Source: Cyclobacteriaceae bacterium (GTDB lineage Bacteria > Bacteroidota > Bacteroidia > Cytophagales > Cyclobacteriaceae). From it: 64,000 nt of DNA. This document shows positions 8,785-17,635 of this stretch, piece after piece (position 1 is the stretch's first letter; each line of letters opens with the position of its first letter). The notes under the pieces were generated by a model, which saw nothing but the letters and a program-made list of their open reading frames with translations, made no database searches and was not told the DNA's origin. The stretch covers positions 1,846,492 through 1,910,491 of the forward strand of contig JAHBUE010000001.1 in NCBI GenBank assembly GCA_019638235.1. Direction: 5' to 3'. Position numbers and translations under genes: made by a program.

Positions 8785-9666
8785 ATGAAAAAGTATGCGA
8801 CTCTTTTACTTATTCTAACGCCTCATCTTCAATTGCTTGCTCAAGTAATTGACCTATCAAAAGCGGCTTCTGAAAGAAAGATTGAAGCCGTTGAATATGA
8901 TGGTAGTTATTATGTGCTACCATATAATGCAACAAAAGAAATGAGAGCTGGCCTTGTTGGTCAGGAAATAACTATCGCTAAACTATCATCGTCTGTTAAA
9001 GATAAAAATGGGAGGAATGTTCTTTACAAAGAAAAAGAAATTGAAGGAAAAGTATGGGTAATAAAACAATTTATTAATGATGAATTCGATGGAAAATTTT
9101 TGATTGAAGGAAACGGTGAACAGTGGATAGTTGAATTAGGAATAACAACAGATGACTGGTATATTAATAAAGGTTTAGAGAATTTTAAATCTAAATTCAT
9201 AGGAAAGAAATACAATGCTTTTATTATTGGTCTTGAGGTAGAATCAATTGATCAATCCAAAATACAACTGGACGGCAAAACACCAATTACAGTTAAAGAC
9301 ATTCAATACGCAAAAACGAGCTATACAAAATACTCTATTGTATTATTTTTCGACAATGGTTTAATAACACAATATGACCCAACAGATATTTTTCAGCCGA
9401 AAGAAGATGGGTGGATAATTATTGGTAAATATGAATCAGACCTTTTAGTGGAAGAAAGCATCTTAAATAAATACATTGCTGCAAATCCAAGATTTATTAA
9501 GCAAATGAGAGAAGGGAACGTGGAGGTGGGAATGACTGAACATCAGACACGTTTATCATGGGGAATGCCACAAAGAACACTATATATACCTGGCTATGAC
9601 AAGGTGAATGACTACGGTTATAAGAAACTATACTTTAAAAAGAATATTCTTCAATTAATTAAATGA
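8785..9666 (+). CDS. Hypothetical secreted protein with BamE/SmpA-like motif
   Basis: A 293-aa protein with an N-terminal signal peptide (residues 1-20, ending LLAQ) and a strand-rich body. Near the C-terminus VEVGMTEHQTRLSWGMPQ matches the GMT...W.lG.P pattern of the SmpA/OmlA (BamE-like) fold found in many small lipoproteins. No other domain is recognisable. It follows the preceding unknown gene by 6 bp, shares its A+T-rich composition and is probably co-transcribed under the XRE repressor. Because the partner lacks a signal peptide, the two products likely act in different compartments. Confidence 0.75.
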   Translation: MKKYATLLLILTPHLQLLAQVIDLSKAASERKIEAVEYDGSYYVLPYNATKEMRAGLVGQEITIAKLSSSVKDKNGRNVLYKEKEIEGKVWVIKQFINDEFDGKFLIEGNGEQWIVELGITTDDWYINKGLENFKSKFIGKKYNAFIIGLEVESIDQSKIQLDGKTPITVKDIQYAKTSYTKYSIVLFFDNGLITQYDPTDIFQPKEDGWIIIGKYESDLLVEESILNKYIAANPRFIKQMREGNVEVGMTEHQTRLSWGMPQRTLYIPGYDKVNDYGYKKLYFKKNILQLIK

Positions 9667-9778
9667 TAACAGTGAAGCCCTGCCGCCAACAAAGTGTATA
9701 AAACATGGCTGGGGTGCAGTGTAAATTCGTAGTTTAGTTTTCAAATTACGTTTGGTTACGTGAGACAGAACACTTGCC

Positions 9779-9803
9779 TTTGCGGGTGTTATTGACCCGC
9801 AAA
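9779..9803. repeat. 9-bp perfect hairpin tttgcgggt/acccgcaaa
   Basis: Perfect 9-bp stem with a 7-base loop, lying 40 bp before the start of the frameshifted DUF1905 gene. There is no T run, so it is not a standard terminator. It lies in a junction (9667-9842) beginning with a GCCAACAAAGTG motif that resembles gene-cassette borders; this resemblance is from memory and not tested. Confidence 0.5.
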
Positions 9804-9842
9804 ACTGCGTATGAGGATAACAAGGTTAGTGATAAAGAATTA

Positions 9843-10336
9843 ATGGTAAGTAAGGCTCAAAGATTCAGTGCAACGATTGATGTAATAGCATTAACCCATT
9901 TGTGTTTGTGCCTGAAGAAATTCTTATCGGTCTTTTTAAACAGTCGGGTAAAGACAGGGGGCATATTCCCATTAAAGGGACTGTAAACGGGAAAGAATAC
10001 ATACAGACTTTGGTGAAGTTTAAAGGTTCGTGGAGGCTTTATATAAACACTGAGATAGTTGAAAATTCACCAAAGAGAATTGGAGAAACGATTGAAGTAA
10101 CAGTGGAGTTTGACCCGGCAGACAGGACAATTGAACCACACCCCAAATTGATAAAGGCGCTTAATAAAAACCCAAACGCAAAGGCTGTATTCGACAACTT
10201 GTCAAGATCGAGAAAGCACGAGATTGTAAGGTATATATCATACTTAAAAACAGAACAAAGCATTGAGCGAAATATAATCCGGGCAATTGATTTTTTACAA
10301 GGGAAAGGCAGGTTCGTTGGAAGAAATAAACCTTAG
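9843..10336 (+). pseudogene. DUF1905/OmdA (YdeI-like) protein broken by a 1-base frameshift
   Basis: The protein is split over two frames. From an ATG at 9843 the first frame reads MVSKAQRFSATIDVIAL, the normal start of a DUF1905 domain. The conserved continuation PFVFVPEEILI is found only in the next frame, from about 9896. That frame then gives the rest of DUF1905 (KGTVNGKEY...FKGSWRLYIN, GETIEVTVEFD) and a C-terminal OmdA helical domain (SRSRKHEIVRYISYLKTEQ). Restoring one base near 9890-9897 joins them into about 164 residues. It is either a decayed gene or a sequencing error. Intact relatives occur in Bacteroidota, with OmdA parts linked to bacteriocin tolerance. Confidence 0.8.
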
Positions 10337-10506
10337 GTTATTATATCATGCCAACCGAAATGGAACAACGAATTAGCCGTTGATTGTATTCGCACGCCAA
10401 CCGCCTTTACGCCAACACCAACCGCAGAAAAATACATTTCTGGAATCAGAGCCGAAGATGAACAATAAATGTCCGGTTTTTTAGTGAGTAAACTGGACGT
10501 TTTCAT

Positions 10507-10550
10507 TGTTAAATGTCAAGTTTATAGAGCTAAAAACTTGACATTTAACA
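10507..10550. promoter_or_regulatory. 17-bp perfect inverted repeat, probable AbiEi operator
   Basis: Arms 10507-10523 and 10534-10550 are perfectly complementary over 17 bp around a 10-bp spacer. The right arm contains the TTG that would be the -33 element of the AbiE promoter, so binding there would shut off transcription. Autoregulation by the antitoxin through inverted repeats is known for AbiE systems. Confidence 0.7.
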
Positions 10551-10566
10551 TGTATGATTATCTTTG
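10537..10566 (+). promoter_or_regulatory. Promoter of the abiE-like operon
   Basis: CTTG (10537-10540), 18 bases, then TATCTTTG (10559-10566) fits TTTG-N19-TAnnTTTG closely. Transcription would begin about where the ATG at 10571 lies, implying a leaderless or nearly leaderless mRNA. Confidence 0.55.
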
Positions 10567-10570
10567 TGCA

Positions 10571-11299
10571 ATGGCTTTGACAACACAAATACGCAACAGA
10601 ATAAAGCAATTTTCCGAAGGCAAAACCTTTGGGTATGATGATTTGCGTATTGCCAAAGAAGATTATGCCACAGCCGCCAAAGCATTGGAGCGTTTGCAAA
10701 AAGCAGGGGTTATTAAAAAAATTTCCAAAGGCGTGTTTTATAAACCCAAGCAAACGGTATTCGGGGAGTTAATGCCTGATTACAGCGAACAGCTTCGCCC
10801 TTATTTGTTTGAAAACGGCAAACGCATTGCCTATGAAACAGGAGCTTCTCTTTACAGACGTTTGGGGCTTACCACGCAAATGGCTTTCCGTATCAAAATT
10901 GCCAGCCGAAGCAAACGCATTAACATCAACAGAGGTTCGCTTAAAGCCGATGCAGTAAAAAGTTATGCAGAAGTAACCGAAAATAATTATGAGATATTGG
11001 GGCTTTTAGATGCATTTAAAGACGTCAAACGTATTCCTGATAGTTCAGTAGTTCAGGCAGTCCGCAGGTTAAGTGCCATTTTGAAAGAACTTGATGACAA
11101 ACAAACCGAAATACTGATAAAATATGCCTTGCTCTATCCGTCCAGAGTAAGGGCTTTGGTGGGTGGAGTTCTGCAAAACATTGGTTACACAGGCAAAACA
11201 TTGGAAAAACTGAAACAAAGCTTGAATCCACTTTCCTCCATCAAATTAGAAATAAAAGAAAACGAATTGCCCACCAAAGACAACTGGTACATAAAATGA
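10571..11299 (+). CDS. AbiEi-like antitoxin (DUF6088 family)
   Basis: Antitoxin and likely autorepressor of a type IV toxin-antitoxin pair. The N-terminal region is a winged-helix domain: RIKQFSEGKTFGYDDL, then AAKALERLQKAGVIKKISKGVFYKP. An AbiEi-type region with YETGASLYRRLGLTTQ follows. I start it at the ATG at 10571 (242 aa). The frame is open upstream to 10469, but that adds residues encoded by the operator and promoter. Its stop overlaps the toxin start by 4 bp (ATGA), the usual coupling for these pairs. Confidence 0.85.
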   Translation: MALTTQIRNRIKQFSEGKTFGYDDLRIAKEDYATAAKALERLQKAGVIKKISKGVFYKPKQTVFGELMPDYSEQLRPYLFENGKRIAYETGASLYRRLGLTTQMAFRIKIASRSKRININRGSLKADAVKSYAEVTENNYEILGLLDAFKDVKRIPDSSVVQAVRRLSAILKELDDKQTEILIKYALLYPSRVRALVGGVLQNIGYTGKTLEKLKQSLNPLSSIKLEIKENELPTKDNWYIK

Positions 11300-12276
11300 A
11301 ATTACACGAAAATATATCGTTATACACTGACGCTATTCGGTTTACTGCACAGCAAATGAATTTGCTACCGGAATACGTTGAAAAAGATTACTGGGTAACA
11401 TTCGCTTTGTATAGCATTTTCAAAAATGAAATCGGTAAAGAAACTGTTTTCAAAGGCGGAACGGCTTTATCTAAATGTTTCGGCCTGATACAACGCTTTT
11501 CGGAAGATATTGACTTGGTTGTGTTAAGACGTGAAGGCGAAAGTAACAACAAACTGACGACCAAAATCAGGCAAATCAGCAGCGTGGTAAGTGCGGTTTT
11601 GCCCGAAGTGGAAATACCCGAAATAACGCAAAAAATGGGAATGAACAGAAAAACGGCTCATACCTACGCAAAAGAATTTAGTGGCGATTATGGACAGGTA
11701 AGAGATGTGATAATTGTGGAAGCTACCTGGTTGGGTTATTACGAACCATATACAACAAAAACAGTGGGTTCATTCATCTACGAAATGATGATGAAATCAA
11801 GCCAGGAAACATTGGCAGTAGAATATGGTTTACAACCTTTTGAAGTAAAAGTGTTAGAACCCAAACGGACTTTGTGCGAAAAAATAATGAGTTTGGTAAG
11901 GTTTTCCTACACCGAAAAACCTTGGGAAGATTTAATGGCAAAAATCCGACATACCTATGACTTACACCAGTTGCTAAAAGACAAAGAACTTTCGGACTTC
12001 TTTAATTCGCCTGTATTTGACGAAATGCTTTTGAAAGTAGCCAACGATGATGTTGCAAGTTTCAAGAACAACAACGACTGGTTAATTCATCACCCGAGCG
12101 AAGCATTAATGTTTCGTGAATTGGAAACAGTTTGGAATAATTTGCAAGCAGCCTACAATGGTGATTTCAGGAAATTAGTATTTGCCAACTTTCCAAATGA
12201 CACAGACATTTTGACGACTTTCCAACGAATAAAACAACGTCTATCTTCTATTGAGTGGACAATAAAAATAGAATAA
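11296..12276 (+). CDS. AbiEii/AbiGii-type nucleotidyltransferase toxin
   Basis: Toxin of the AbiE-like pair, 326 aa. The nucleotidyltransferase core is clear: FKGGTALSKCFGLIQRFSEDIDLVV, with the GG(T/S) loop and the DxD metal-binding pair (SEDIDL). Downstream KRTLCEKIMSLVRFSY is another family motif. AbiEii enzymes transfer nucleotides and arrest growth; related toxins modify tRNA acceptor ends. It overlaps the antitoxin by 4 bp and ends 11 bp before the convergent CHAT gene. All catalytic motifs look intact, so it should be active. Confidence 0.92.
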   Translation: MKLHENISLYTDAIRFTAQQMNLLPEYVEKDYWVTFALYSIFKNEIGKETVFKGGTALSKCFGLIQRFSEDIDLVVLRREGESNNKLTTKIRQISSVVSAVLPEVEIPEITQKMGMNRKTAHTYAKEFSGDYGQVRDVIIVEATWLGYYEPYTTKTVGSFIYEMMMKSSQETLAVEYGLQPFEVKVLEPKRTLCEKIMSLVRFSYTEKPWEDLMAKIRHTYDLHQLLKDKELSDFFNSPVFDEMLLKVANDDVASFKNNNDWLIHHPSEALMFRELETVWNNLQAAYNGDFRKLVFANFPNDTDILTTFQRIKQRLSSIEWTIKIE

Positions 12277-12287
12277 CCAATGCTTGA

Positions 12288-15002
12288 TCAAAACCCGATC
12301 AATATAAAAGGCGCCCAATAATAAGGAGCAGCATAATTTGAATTGATCATGTTCAACTTGGCGCGTTGCAGGTTTTCGGCATAATTAACCGAGGGTTTGT
12401 CTAACAACAGGCGGTAAAAATCGGTCATTAAAATGGCTGTGGATTCATCGGCCACACTCCAGAAAGACACGATAATGTTTTTTGCACCGGCATAAACCAG
12501 CGCCCGCGAAAGGCCGATAACGCCTTCGCCCCTCGATATTTTTCCCAGGCCGGTCTGGCAGGCCGAAAGCGTAACCAAATCGGCATTGAGGTGCAGGTTG
12601 TAAATCTCGCCCGAAAACAAATTCCCGTCTTCAGCATCTGAGTCGCTTTGTAAAAATATCCGCGACAGATCAGGGTTGTTTTCATCTACAATGCCGTGCG
12701 TGGCCAAGTGTACAAGCGAGTAATCTTTAAGGTTACCTGATTTTATCGCTACCTCGCTGGCCTTGTCGTGCACAAGCACTTCCGTGCGTATGTTTTTGCC
12801 CGTAAAAAGATTATTGATGGTGTTTACCTCCTGCTGTGTGCCGGGCAGGGCCGCAAGGTTGTCTTTTTCGGGAAAGCTGACCGGGGCGCAAAGCATGGCA
12901 GAGGTAACGGCAGCGGCCGGACGGCTTTTCTTTTGCAGCAGCAAACCGGCAGAAAATTCGTAGCGGATGGCAAAGTCCTTCACTAAGTAAGGCAATGCCG
13001 AATAAGGTGTTTGCGGCTCTTTCACCTCTTTTGTCAACAGCGTTTCAAAGGGTATGACGCTCATCCTCCCGGTGGGAAGAATAACGAGGTCTTTGATGGA
13101 TTGAGGGATAGCAGTTGGGATAAGCAGCCGGTACAGTTTCCTGGCGGATGTGATGTAGGCATCTTCGCCCATGTAGTAAAGCCCGTTCCGCAATCCCGTG
13201 ATGCTCCTGTTATAATCTTCGGGTAATGCCTTGTCGGTTATCCTGAACGATTTTGCCGTGATAATATAGGTGTACAACCGGTGCGAGGCATCCTGTTTGC
13301 TGTCGTCAATAAAGTAGCTGACGACAGCCGTTTTCGGGTCGAGCAGGCTTTGAATTTCCGAAATAGACGGTGAAGTAGAATTGTATTTCAGGTTGAAATA
13401 CTCCGGGTACTGCTTCTCTAAGTTTTGAATAAATGACCGGTAGCTTTGATTCAGGTGAAAAGCGGTTTCGCGCAGGTACTTTTCTTCTTCTTCGGAAGGC
13501 TTTTGCGCCAACTTCTGCGACACTAAGGCTAATGCTGATTTCAGACTTTTTTCTTCCTGCAAAAGATCATCGGGCACACCGGCAAACGATTTGGCATTGG
13601 TATCGGATATGGCATCCAGCAAAACAGCCGATTTACTTTTTTCGGCAAAATAAAAGCTCAGTTCGCGATAATGCTTCCTGTTTTTAAACGCCACATCACT
13701 GAGCAGGAAAGCAACCCTTACCCCATCGGCATATACTTCATTGGCAATTGCGCCTAAGGCAATTTTATCCGATTCGTTGGTGGCCTGCTGCCTCAGGCGG
13801 TCAATCAGCTTGTCACATTCTGCCAATGTTTCCAGGCTGAGGTTAAGGTCTTTTTGCTTTAAGGTTTTGTTCAGGTGCTGCGCCTCAAGCGTTTGCGCCT
13901 TGTACATCATGGAATAAAGCAATTGGTTACCGTTGTAGAAGTTTGTCCCTGAAGGATTGGCTTCAATGTTTTCTGAATCAAAATCGCTCACGTTTGCAGT
14001 CAACGCGGCCTGATAGTTTTTCAAGGCATCTGCATAATTGTCGTTTGCCTGGTGAATATTCCCAATCCGGTTGTGCAATGCGGCAATATCGGGATGCTTT
14101 TTTCCATAAGAAGCCACGTACATGGACATCGCTTTGTTATAAAATTCAAGCGCGGTCTTATTGTCGTTTAGCCAGGTATAGGTGTACCCCAAACTGGACA
14201 ACACAAAAGCTTTTGACGGGTTGGGCTGCGGGTTGATTTTTTCCCAAATGACAAGGGCGGTTTCGTAGTAATTAATGGCATCCCCGTACAATTCAATCTG
14301 CGAATAGGCAAACCCCAGGTTGGTGTTGGCAATGGCCATCTTGGCGTGCTCCCTTCCGTGCAGCTTCTCATAAATTTCAGCAGCCTTTTCGTAGTATTCA
14401 ATGGCTTTATCTGCATCAACCTGGTTATACACAAGCCCCAGGTTATTGTATGAATTGGCAATGGCTTCATGCGTGTCGGGCAATTTGCTTTGCCGAAGGT
14501 TCAGCGCCATTTGAAATTGTTCTTCGGCCTGTAAATATTTGCCGGTGGTATTATAGACAAGCCCAAGGTAAGTAAGGGCTTTTGCGGTTTCCAGCGTATT
14601 ATCGGTTTGTTGAAGTATGGTTACAGCTTCCGTTAATTGTTCAAGCGCCAGGTCGAATCGCGCCTGGTTCAGGTACAGGTAACCGATGTTGGATTGCGTA
14701 ATGGCGCTGAGTAAGGCAGGGTTCTTTGCCCGGCTGGTTTTCGTGAGCACTTCGCGCAACGCAAGGTAAGCGTCATCAAATTTTCCCAAGCCCATCAGGG
14801 CCTCTGTTTTTTTGTTGACCAGCAGGATAATGAGATCAATATTATCAGCCGGGTACAGATCAATTTTTCGGATGGCTTCGGCATAGCGCGAATCAAAGAG
14901 CAGCGTATCTACCTGGTTCAGAATGTCATCCTGACCCTTTGTCTGGCCGAAAGCAGGCAAACATGACATGATAAACAGTGCAGAAAGAATAAGCTTGCTC
15001 AT
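12288..15002 (-). CDS. Exported TPR protein with C-terminal CHAT (caspase-like) protease domain
   Basis: A 904-aa protein with a signal peptide (about residues 1-20, ending AFG). A run of tetratricopeptide repeats (about residues 25-350) has repeated NLGLVYNQ, NTNLGFAYSQ and SSLGYTYTW helices. After a helical linker comes a CHAT domain (about 600-904). The catalytic dyad is visible: His in VHLATHG (about residue 765) and Cys in LSACQTG (about 812). The start is the ATG at 15002, 2 bp after the stop of the upstream barrel gene. The signal peptide places the protease domain outside the cytoplasm, and the TPRs likely recruit substrates. Confidence 0.92.
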   Translation of the reverse strand: MSKLILSALFIMSCLPAFGQTKGQDDILNQVDTLLFDSRYAEAIRKIDLYPADNIDLIILLVNKKTEALMGLGKFDDAYLALREVLTKTSRAKNPALLSAITQSNIGYLYLNQARFDLALEQLTEAVTILQQTDNTLETAKALTYLGLVYNTTGKYLQAEEQFQMALNLRQSKLPDTHEAIANSYNNLGLVYNQVDADKAIEYYEKAAEIYEKLHGREHAKMAIANTNLGFAYSQIELYGDAINYYETALVIWEKINPQPNPSKAFVLSSLGYTYTWLNDNKTALEFYNKAMSMYVASYGKKHPDIAALHNRIGNIHQANDNYADALKNYQAALTANVSDFDSENIEANPSGTNFYNGNQLLYSMMYKAQTLEAQHLNKTLKQKDLNLSLETLAECDKLIDRLRQQATNESDKIALGAIANEVYADGVRVAFLLSDVAFKNRKHYRELSFYFAEKSKSAVLLDAISDTNAKSFAGVPDDLLQEEKSLKSALALVSQKLAQKPSEEEEKYLRETAFHLNQSYRSFIQNLEKQYPEYFNLKYNSTSPSISEIQSLLDPKTAVVSYFIDDSKQDASHRLYTYIITAKSFRITDKALPEDYNRSITGLRNGLYYMGEDAYITSARKLYRLLIPTAIPQSIKDLVILPTGRMSVIPFETLLTKEVKEPQTPYSALPYLVKDFAIRYEFSAGLLLQKKSRPAAAVTSAMLCAPVSFPEKDNLAALPGTQQEVNTINNLFTGKNIRTEVLVHDKASEVAIKSGNLKDYSLVHLATHGIVDENNPDLSRIFLQSDSDAEDGNLFSGEIYNLHLNADLVTLSACQTGLGKISRGEGVIGLSRALVYAGAKNIIVSFWSVADESTAILMTDFYRLLLDKPSVNYAENLQRAKLNMINSNYAAPYYWAPFILIGF

Positions 15003-15004
15003 AA

Positions 15005-15955
15005 TCAAAACCGATAAAAATAGCTGACCGTCATAACATCATCCCGTGTAAGCCCGTCAGGGTTTACTTTGCGCTGTACAATGCCCACTCCAAACAACAG
15101 GCGCACGCCTGATTTTACATTGAAGCTGTACCCGGCTGTTACAATTCCCGATAAAGCCAGGCCGGTTGTTCCATCCAGCTTAATGCGTTCAAATGTATTG
15201 TTGTCGAATATCTCGTCTTTGGTGACCCGCCATATTGGCAATAGCCCGACAGAAAAATTATACCGGGAGTAGCGAAAGTTTCGTTCGGCCCGAAGCATAA
15301 CATCCGTACCGCGTTTTAACTCAAAGGCTAACATATTATCCATCACGTAGTCCTGCCCGCCTCCATATACCGGAATCCATTCGCCCCACCTGAATTGATT
15401 TCCATTCGTATTGAATGGATGCTGGATGCCTGTGGCAAAAAGCCATTTACGATTAACAAGGGAAATCCCTGCAATGGCATCATACGTGCCCAGGCTGGTT
15501 TGATAATACATGGGGAGCGGGAGATTATGTTCACTGTCTTTTAAGTTGGAATTGTTTGATGGTAACTTACTGCCAAGGGAAATCCCGATATCAAATTTCT
15601 CGGAAGAATATATGTTTCTTGTTAAGCATAATGAAATATCCCCCAGGCCGCCTGTGTTCCCAAAATTTCCTGAAACAGCCTGATAGGGGAGCTTCACCTG
15701 AAAAAAAGTTTTGCTGTCGAATACGTTAAAGCTCGCATCGACTGTGGCTACGTAAACTGTAGGCGAAAGGGTAGTAGAGCCACGGTAAAAGCTGATTTCA
15801 AGCGAGCGCAATTTGAGTGGCACTTTTTTGTTGAAAGGCTGGTCGGGCTTCATGGCTCCCATTGTACAGAAACCGGCATCGCTGCACCCCTGGCCATTGA
15901 CCCGGATAAAGATCACCGTTATCAGCACAATAAGTAGTTTTCCTTTTAGGGACAT
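15005..15955 (-). CDS. Hypothetical outer-membrane beta-barrel protein
   Basis: A 316-aa exported protein. A signal peptide (about residues 1-21, ending NGQ) is followed by alternating beta-strand patterns typical of an outer-membrane barrel, with a C-terminal aromatic residue (SYFYRF). A short cysteine pair follows the signal peptide (GCSDAGFCTMG). It is not a recognised transporter family, although the overall pattern resembles the MetA-pathway porin-like proteins. It lies 2 bp upstream of the CHAT-TPR gene and 13 bp downstream of a lipoprotein gene. The three are probably one envelope operon. Confidence 0.75.
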   Translation of the reverse strand: MSLKGKLLIVLITVIFIRVNGQGCSDAGFCTMGAMKPDQPFNKKVPLKLRSLEISFYRGSTTLSPTVYVATVDASFNVFDSKTFFQVKLPYQAVSGNFGNTGGLGDISLCLTRNIYSSEKFDIGISLGSKLPSNNSNLKDSEHNLPLPMYYQTSLGTYDAIAGISLVNRKWLFATGIQHPFNTNGNQFRWGEWIPVYGGGQDYVMDNMLAFELKRGTDVMLRAERNFRYSRYNFSVGLLPIWRVTKDEIFDNNTFERIKLDGTTGLALSGIVTAGYSFNVKSGVRLLFGVGIVQRKVNPDGLTRDDVMTVSYFYRF

Positions 15956-15968
15956 AATTTAAAAATTG

Positions 15969-16529
15969 TTAATCCTGTTTACTTCGTTGCCCGGTAATGG
16001 CCACTGCATCAATTTCATTCCAGCCTTCCACTGCCGGACTATTGATGGCTAACCGAATGGCATCTGCTAAATAAGTTGTTTCTAATGGCAGGAAGAACCT
16101 GAAAACTCTGGCTGTGTCGGGCAAGTCGGTTGATGCCGGCTTGGAATAGACGATTTCCCATTTTTGGGTTTGCGTGTTTCTTATGTAAACCGTATCAATC
16201 GCCCCGGGATACCAGGTTTCATACACTTCAACAATCTGCACGGTTTGCAGTGTGTCAAATCCCAATACGAGGTATTCGCGTTGTCCGTCTGCCGTTAGCG
16301 AGGACCAGGCATTGATGTTATCACCGTACCCATTTTTGTGCTTCGATTCATCATACACATCTTCTTTTCCAAGTGCCTTGGCTGCTGACCAGTCTCCGGT
16401 AGTGTACTGTGAACTGAAATCAATTACAGAACCGGCATATTGGCGTATCGGTACACCGTTGAATTCTTCGTATTCAGAACACGTGAACAACAAGGGTATG
16501 ATGAAAAAAAAGATTGCGACCTTTTTCAC
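15969..16529 (-). CDS. Lipoprotein with discoidin/galactose-binding-like fold
   Basis: A 186-aa lipoprotein with lipobox LLFTCS near residue 17. The body shows the pattern QYAGSVIDFSSQY...WSAAKALGKEDVYD at the N-terminal side and AIRLAINSPAVEGWNEIDAV at the end. The W-x-EIDAV ending is typical of the galactose-binding-like modules seen in discoidin or pappalysin-scarf type domains, which bind ligands rather than catalyse. Translation starts at a GTG. It is the first gene of the barrel and CHAT-TPR group, so it may be the surface-binding partner. Confidence 0.75.
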   Translation of the reverse strand: MKKVAIFFFIIPLLFTCSEYEEFNGVPIRQYAGSVIDFSSQYTTGDWSAAKALGKEDVYDESKHKNGYGDNINAWSSLTADGQREYLVLGFDTLQTVQIVEVYETWYPGAIDTVYIRNTQTQKWEIVYSKPASTDLPDTARVFRFFLPLETTYLADAIRLAINSPAVEGWNEIDAVAITGQRSKQD

Positions 16530-16586
16530 CGGGGTGAGGGCTTTTGATTATCTGGTCAAGGTACAAATCCGAAAAGAAAAATCCTA

Positions 16587-16621
16587 TAAAAGAAAAAGCC
16601 CGGAAACTTACTTCCAGGCTT
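16587..16621 (-). terminator. Rho-independent terminator after the M23 peptidase gene
   Basis: On the minus strand an imperfect stem, AAGCC-GGAA paired with TTCC-GGCTT with one mismatched position, encloses a 6- to 7-base loop and is followed by a T-rich stretch. It lies 23 bp downstream of the peptidase stop codon. Confidence 0.7.
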
Positions 16622-16643
16622 AGATAACAGGAATAGTTGCAGT

Positions 16644-17621
16644 TTACATGCCTAACGACTGGTTTTCAATGGAGGCAAGTTCAATGATTTTCTCATAGTC
16701 GGCCGGAGAAAGATCGCTGTAAAAGTAGTGTACCGGGTTAATCATCACGCCATTGAGTAAAACTTCATAATGTAAATGTGGTGCTGTTGAAAGACCGGTG
16801 TTGCCAACATATCCAATCAGGTCGCCACGTTTTACCTTTTGGTTCTGGCGAACAGCAAAATCGTGCATGTGTGCGTAACGGGTTTTGTAGCCAAAGCCAT
16901 GATCGATGATAATCATTTTTCCATAACCGCTAAATTTTACACTTACCTCAGCAACAGTTCCGTCAGCGGTAGCATAAATAGGTGTGCCGATTGGTGCGGC
17001 AAAGTCAATGCCGGTGTGCATTTTCTTTACTTTATATATTGGGTGTGTGCGCAGGCCAAATCCTGATGCAAGCGCTATCAGTTGTTTATTGGCAATAGGC
17101 TGAATGGCAGGAATGGCTGCAAAAAGTTTTTCTTTGTTTTCGGCTAACTGCACAACTTCATCCTGCGATTTGGATTCGATATAAATTTTACGTTTCAGTT
17201 TGTCGATTTTTTCGTGAAGCTCAACAATGGCATCCTTATTCAACAGGTTTTTCTCTTTTATATCGGCATACCGTTCGGCACCACCAACACCGGCATTACG
17301 CACTGCTTTATCAATAGGTTCTGCGCCAAGCACCACACGGTAAATATTGTCATCGCGGTGCTCCAGGTTGTTCATGGCCTGGTTGAGTTGATCTACTTCT
17401 TCGTTTAATTTTCCATAGTAATACAACAGTTCCTTATTTTCATTTTTCAGAAGAAGCTCTTTGGGCGATTCAAAGTAATAACTGAACATGGCGTAAATTC
17501 CGGCTGCCATAATGAGCGTAAGAAAAAACAATCCGAGTGCATTAAGAATAATGTCGCTGGTGCGGGTTCTTACACGTTCGTACTTACAGGTTTCGGTGTC
17601 GTAGTAATACTTGATTTTCAT
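16644..17621 (-). CDS. Membrane-anchored M23 (LytM-type) peptidoglycan endopeptidase
   Basis: A 325-aa protein with a cytoplasmic N-terminus of about 27 residues and one membrane helix (about 28-48). A coiled-coil linker (about 55-170) leads to a C-terminal M23 domain. The zinc motifs are intact: HTGIDFAAP (first His and Asp) and HLHYEV (second His pair). GFGLRTHPI before the first motif is also typical. It should cleave cell-wall cross-links in the periplasm, close to the inner membrane. This architecture is frequent in Bacteroidota as a cell-envelope or division factor. A terminator follows. Confidence 0.93.
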   Translation of the reverse strand: MKIKYYYDTETCKYERVRTRTSDIILNALGLFFLTLIMAAGIYAMFSYYFESPKELLLKNENKELLYYYGKLNEEVDQLNQAMNNLEHRDDNIYRVVLGAEPIDKAVRNAGVGGAERYADIKEKNLLNKDAIVELHEKIDKLKRKIYIESKSQDEVVQLAENKEKLFAAIPAIQPIANKQLIALASGFGLRTHPIYKVKKMHTGIDFAAPIGTPIYATADGTVAEVSVKFSGYGKMIIIDHGFGYKTRYAHMHDFAVRQNQKVKRGDLIGYVGNTGLSTAPHLHYEVLLNGVMINPVHYFYSDLSPADYEKIIELASIENQSLGM

Positions 17622-17635
17622 AAACTTGCAAATTA

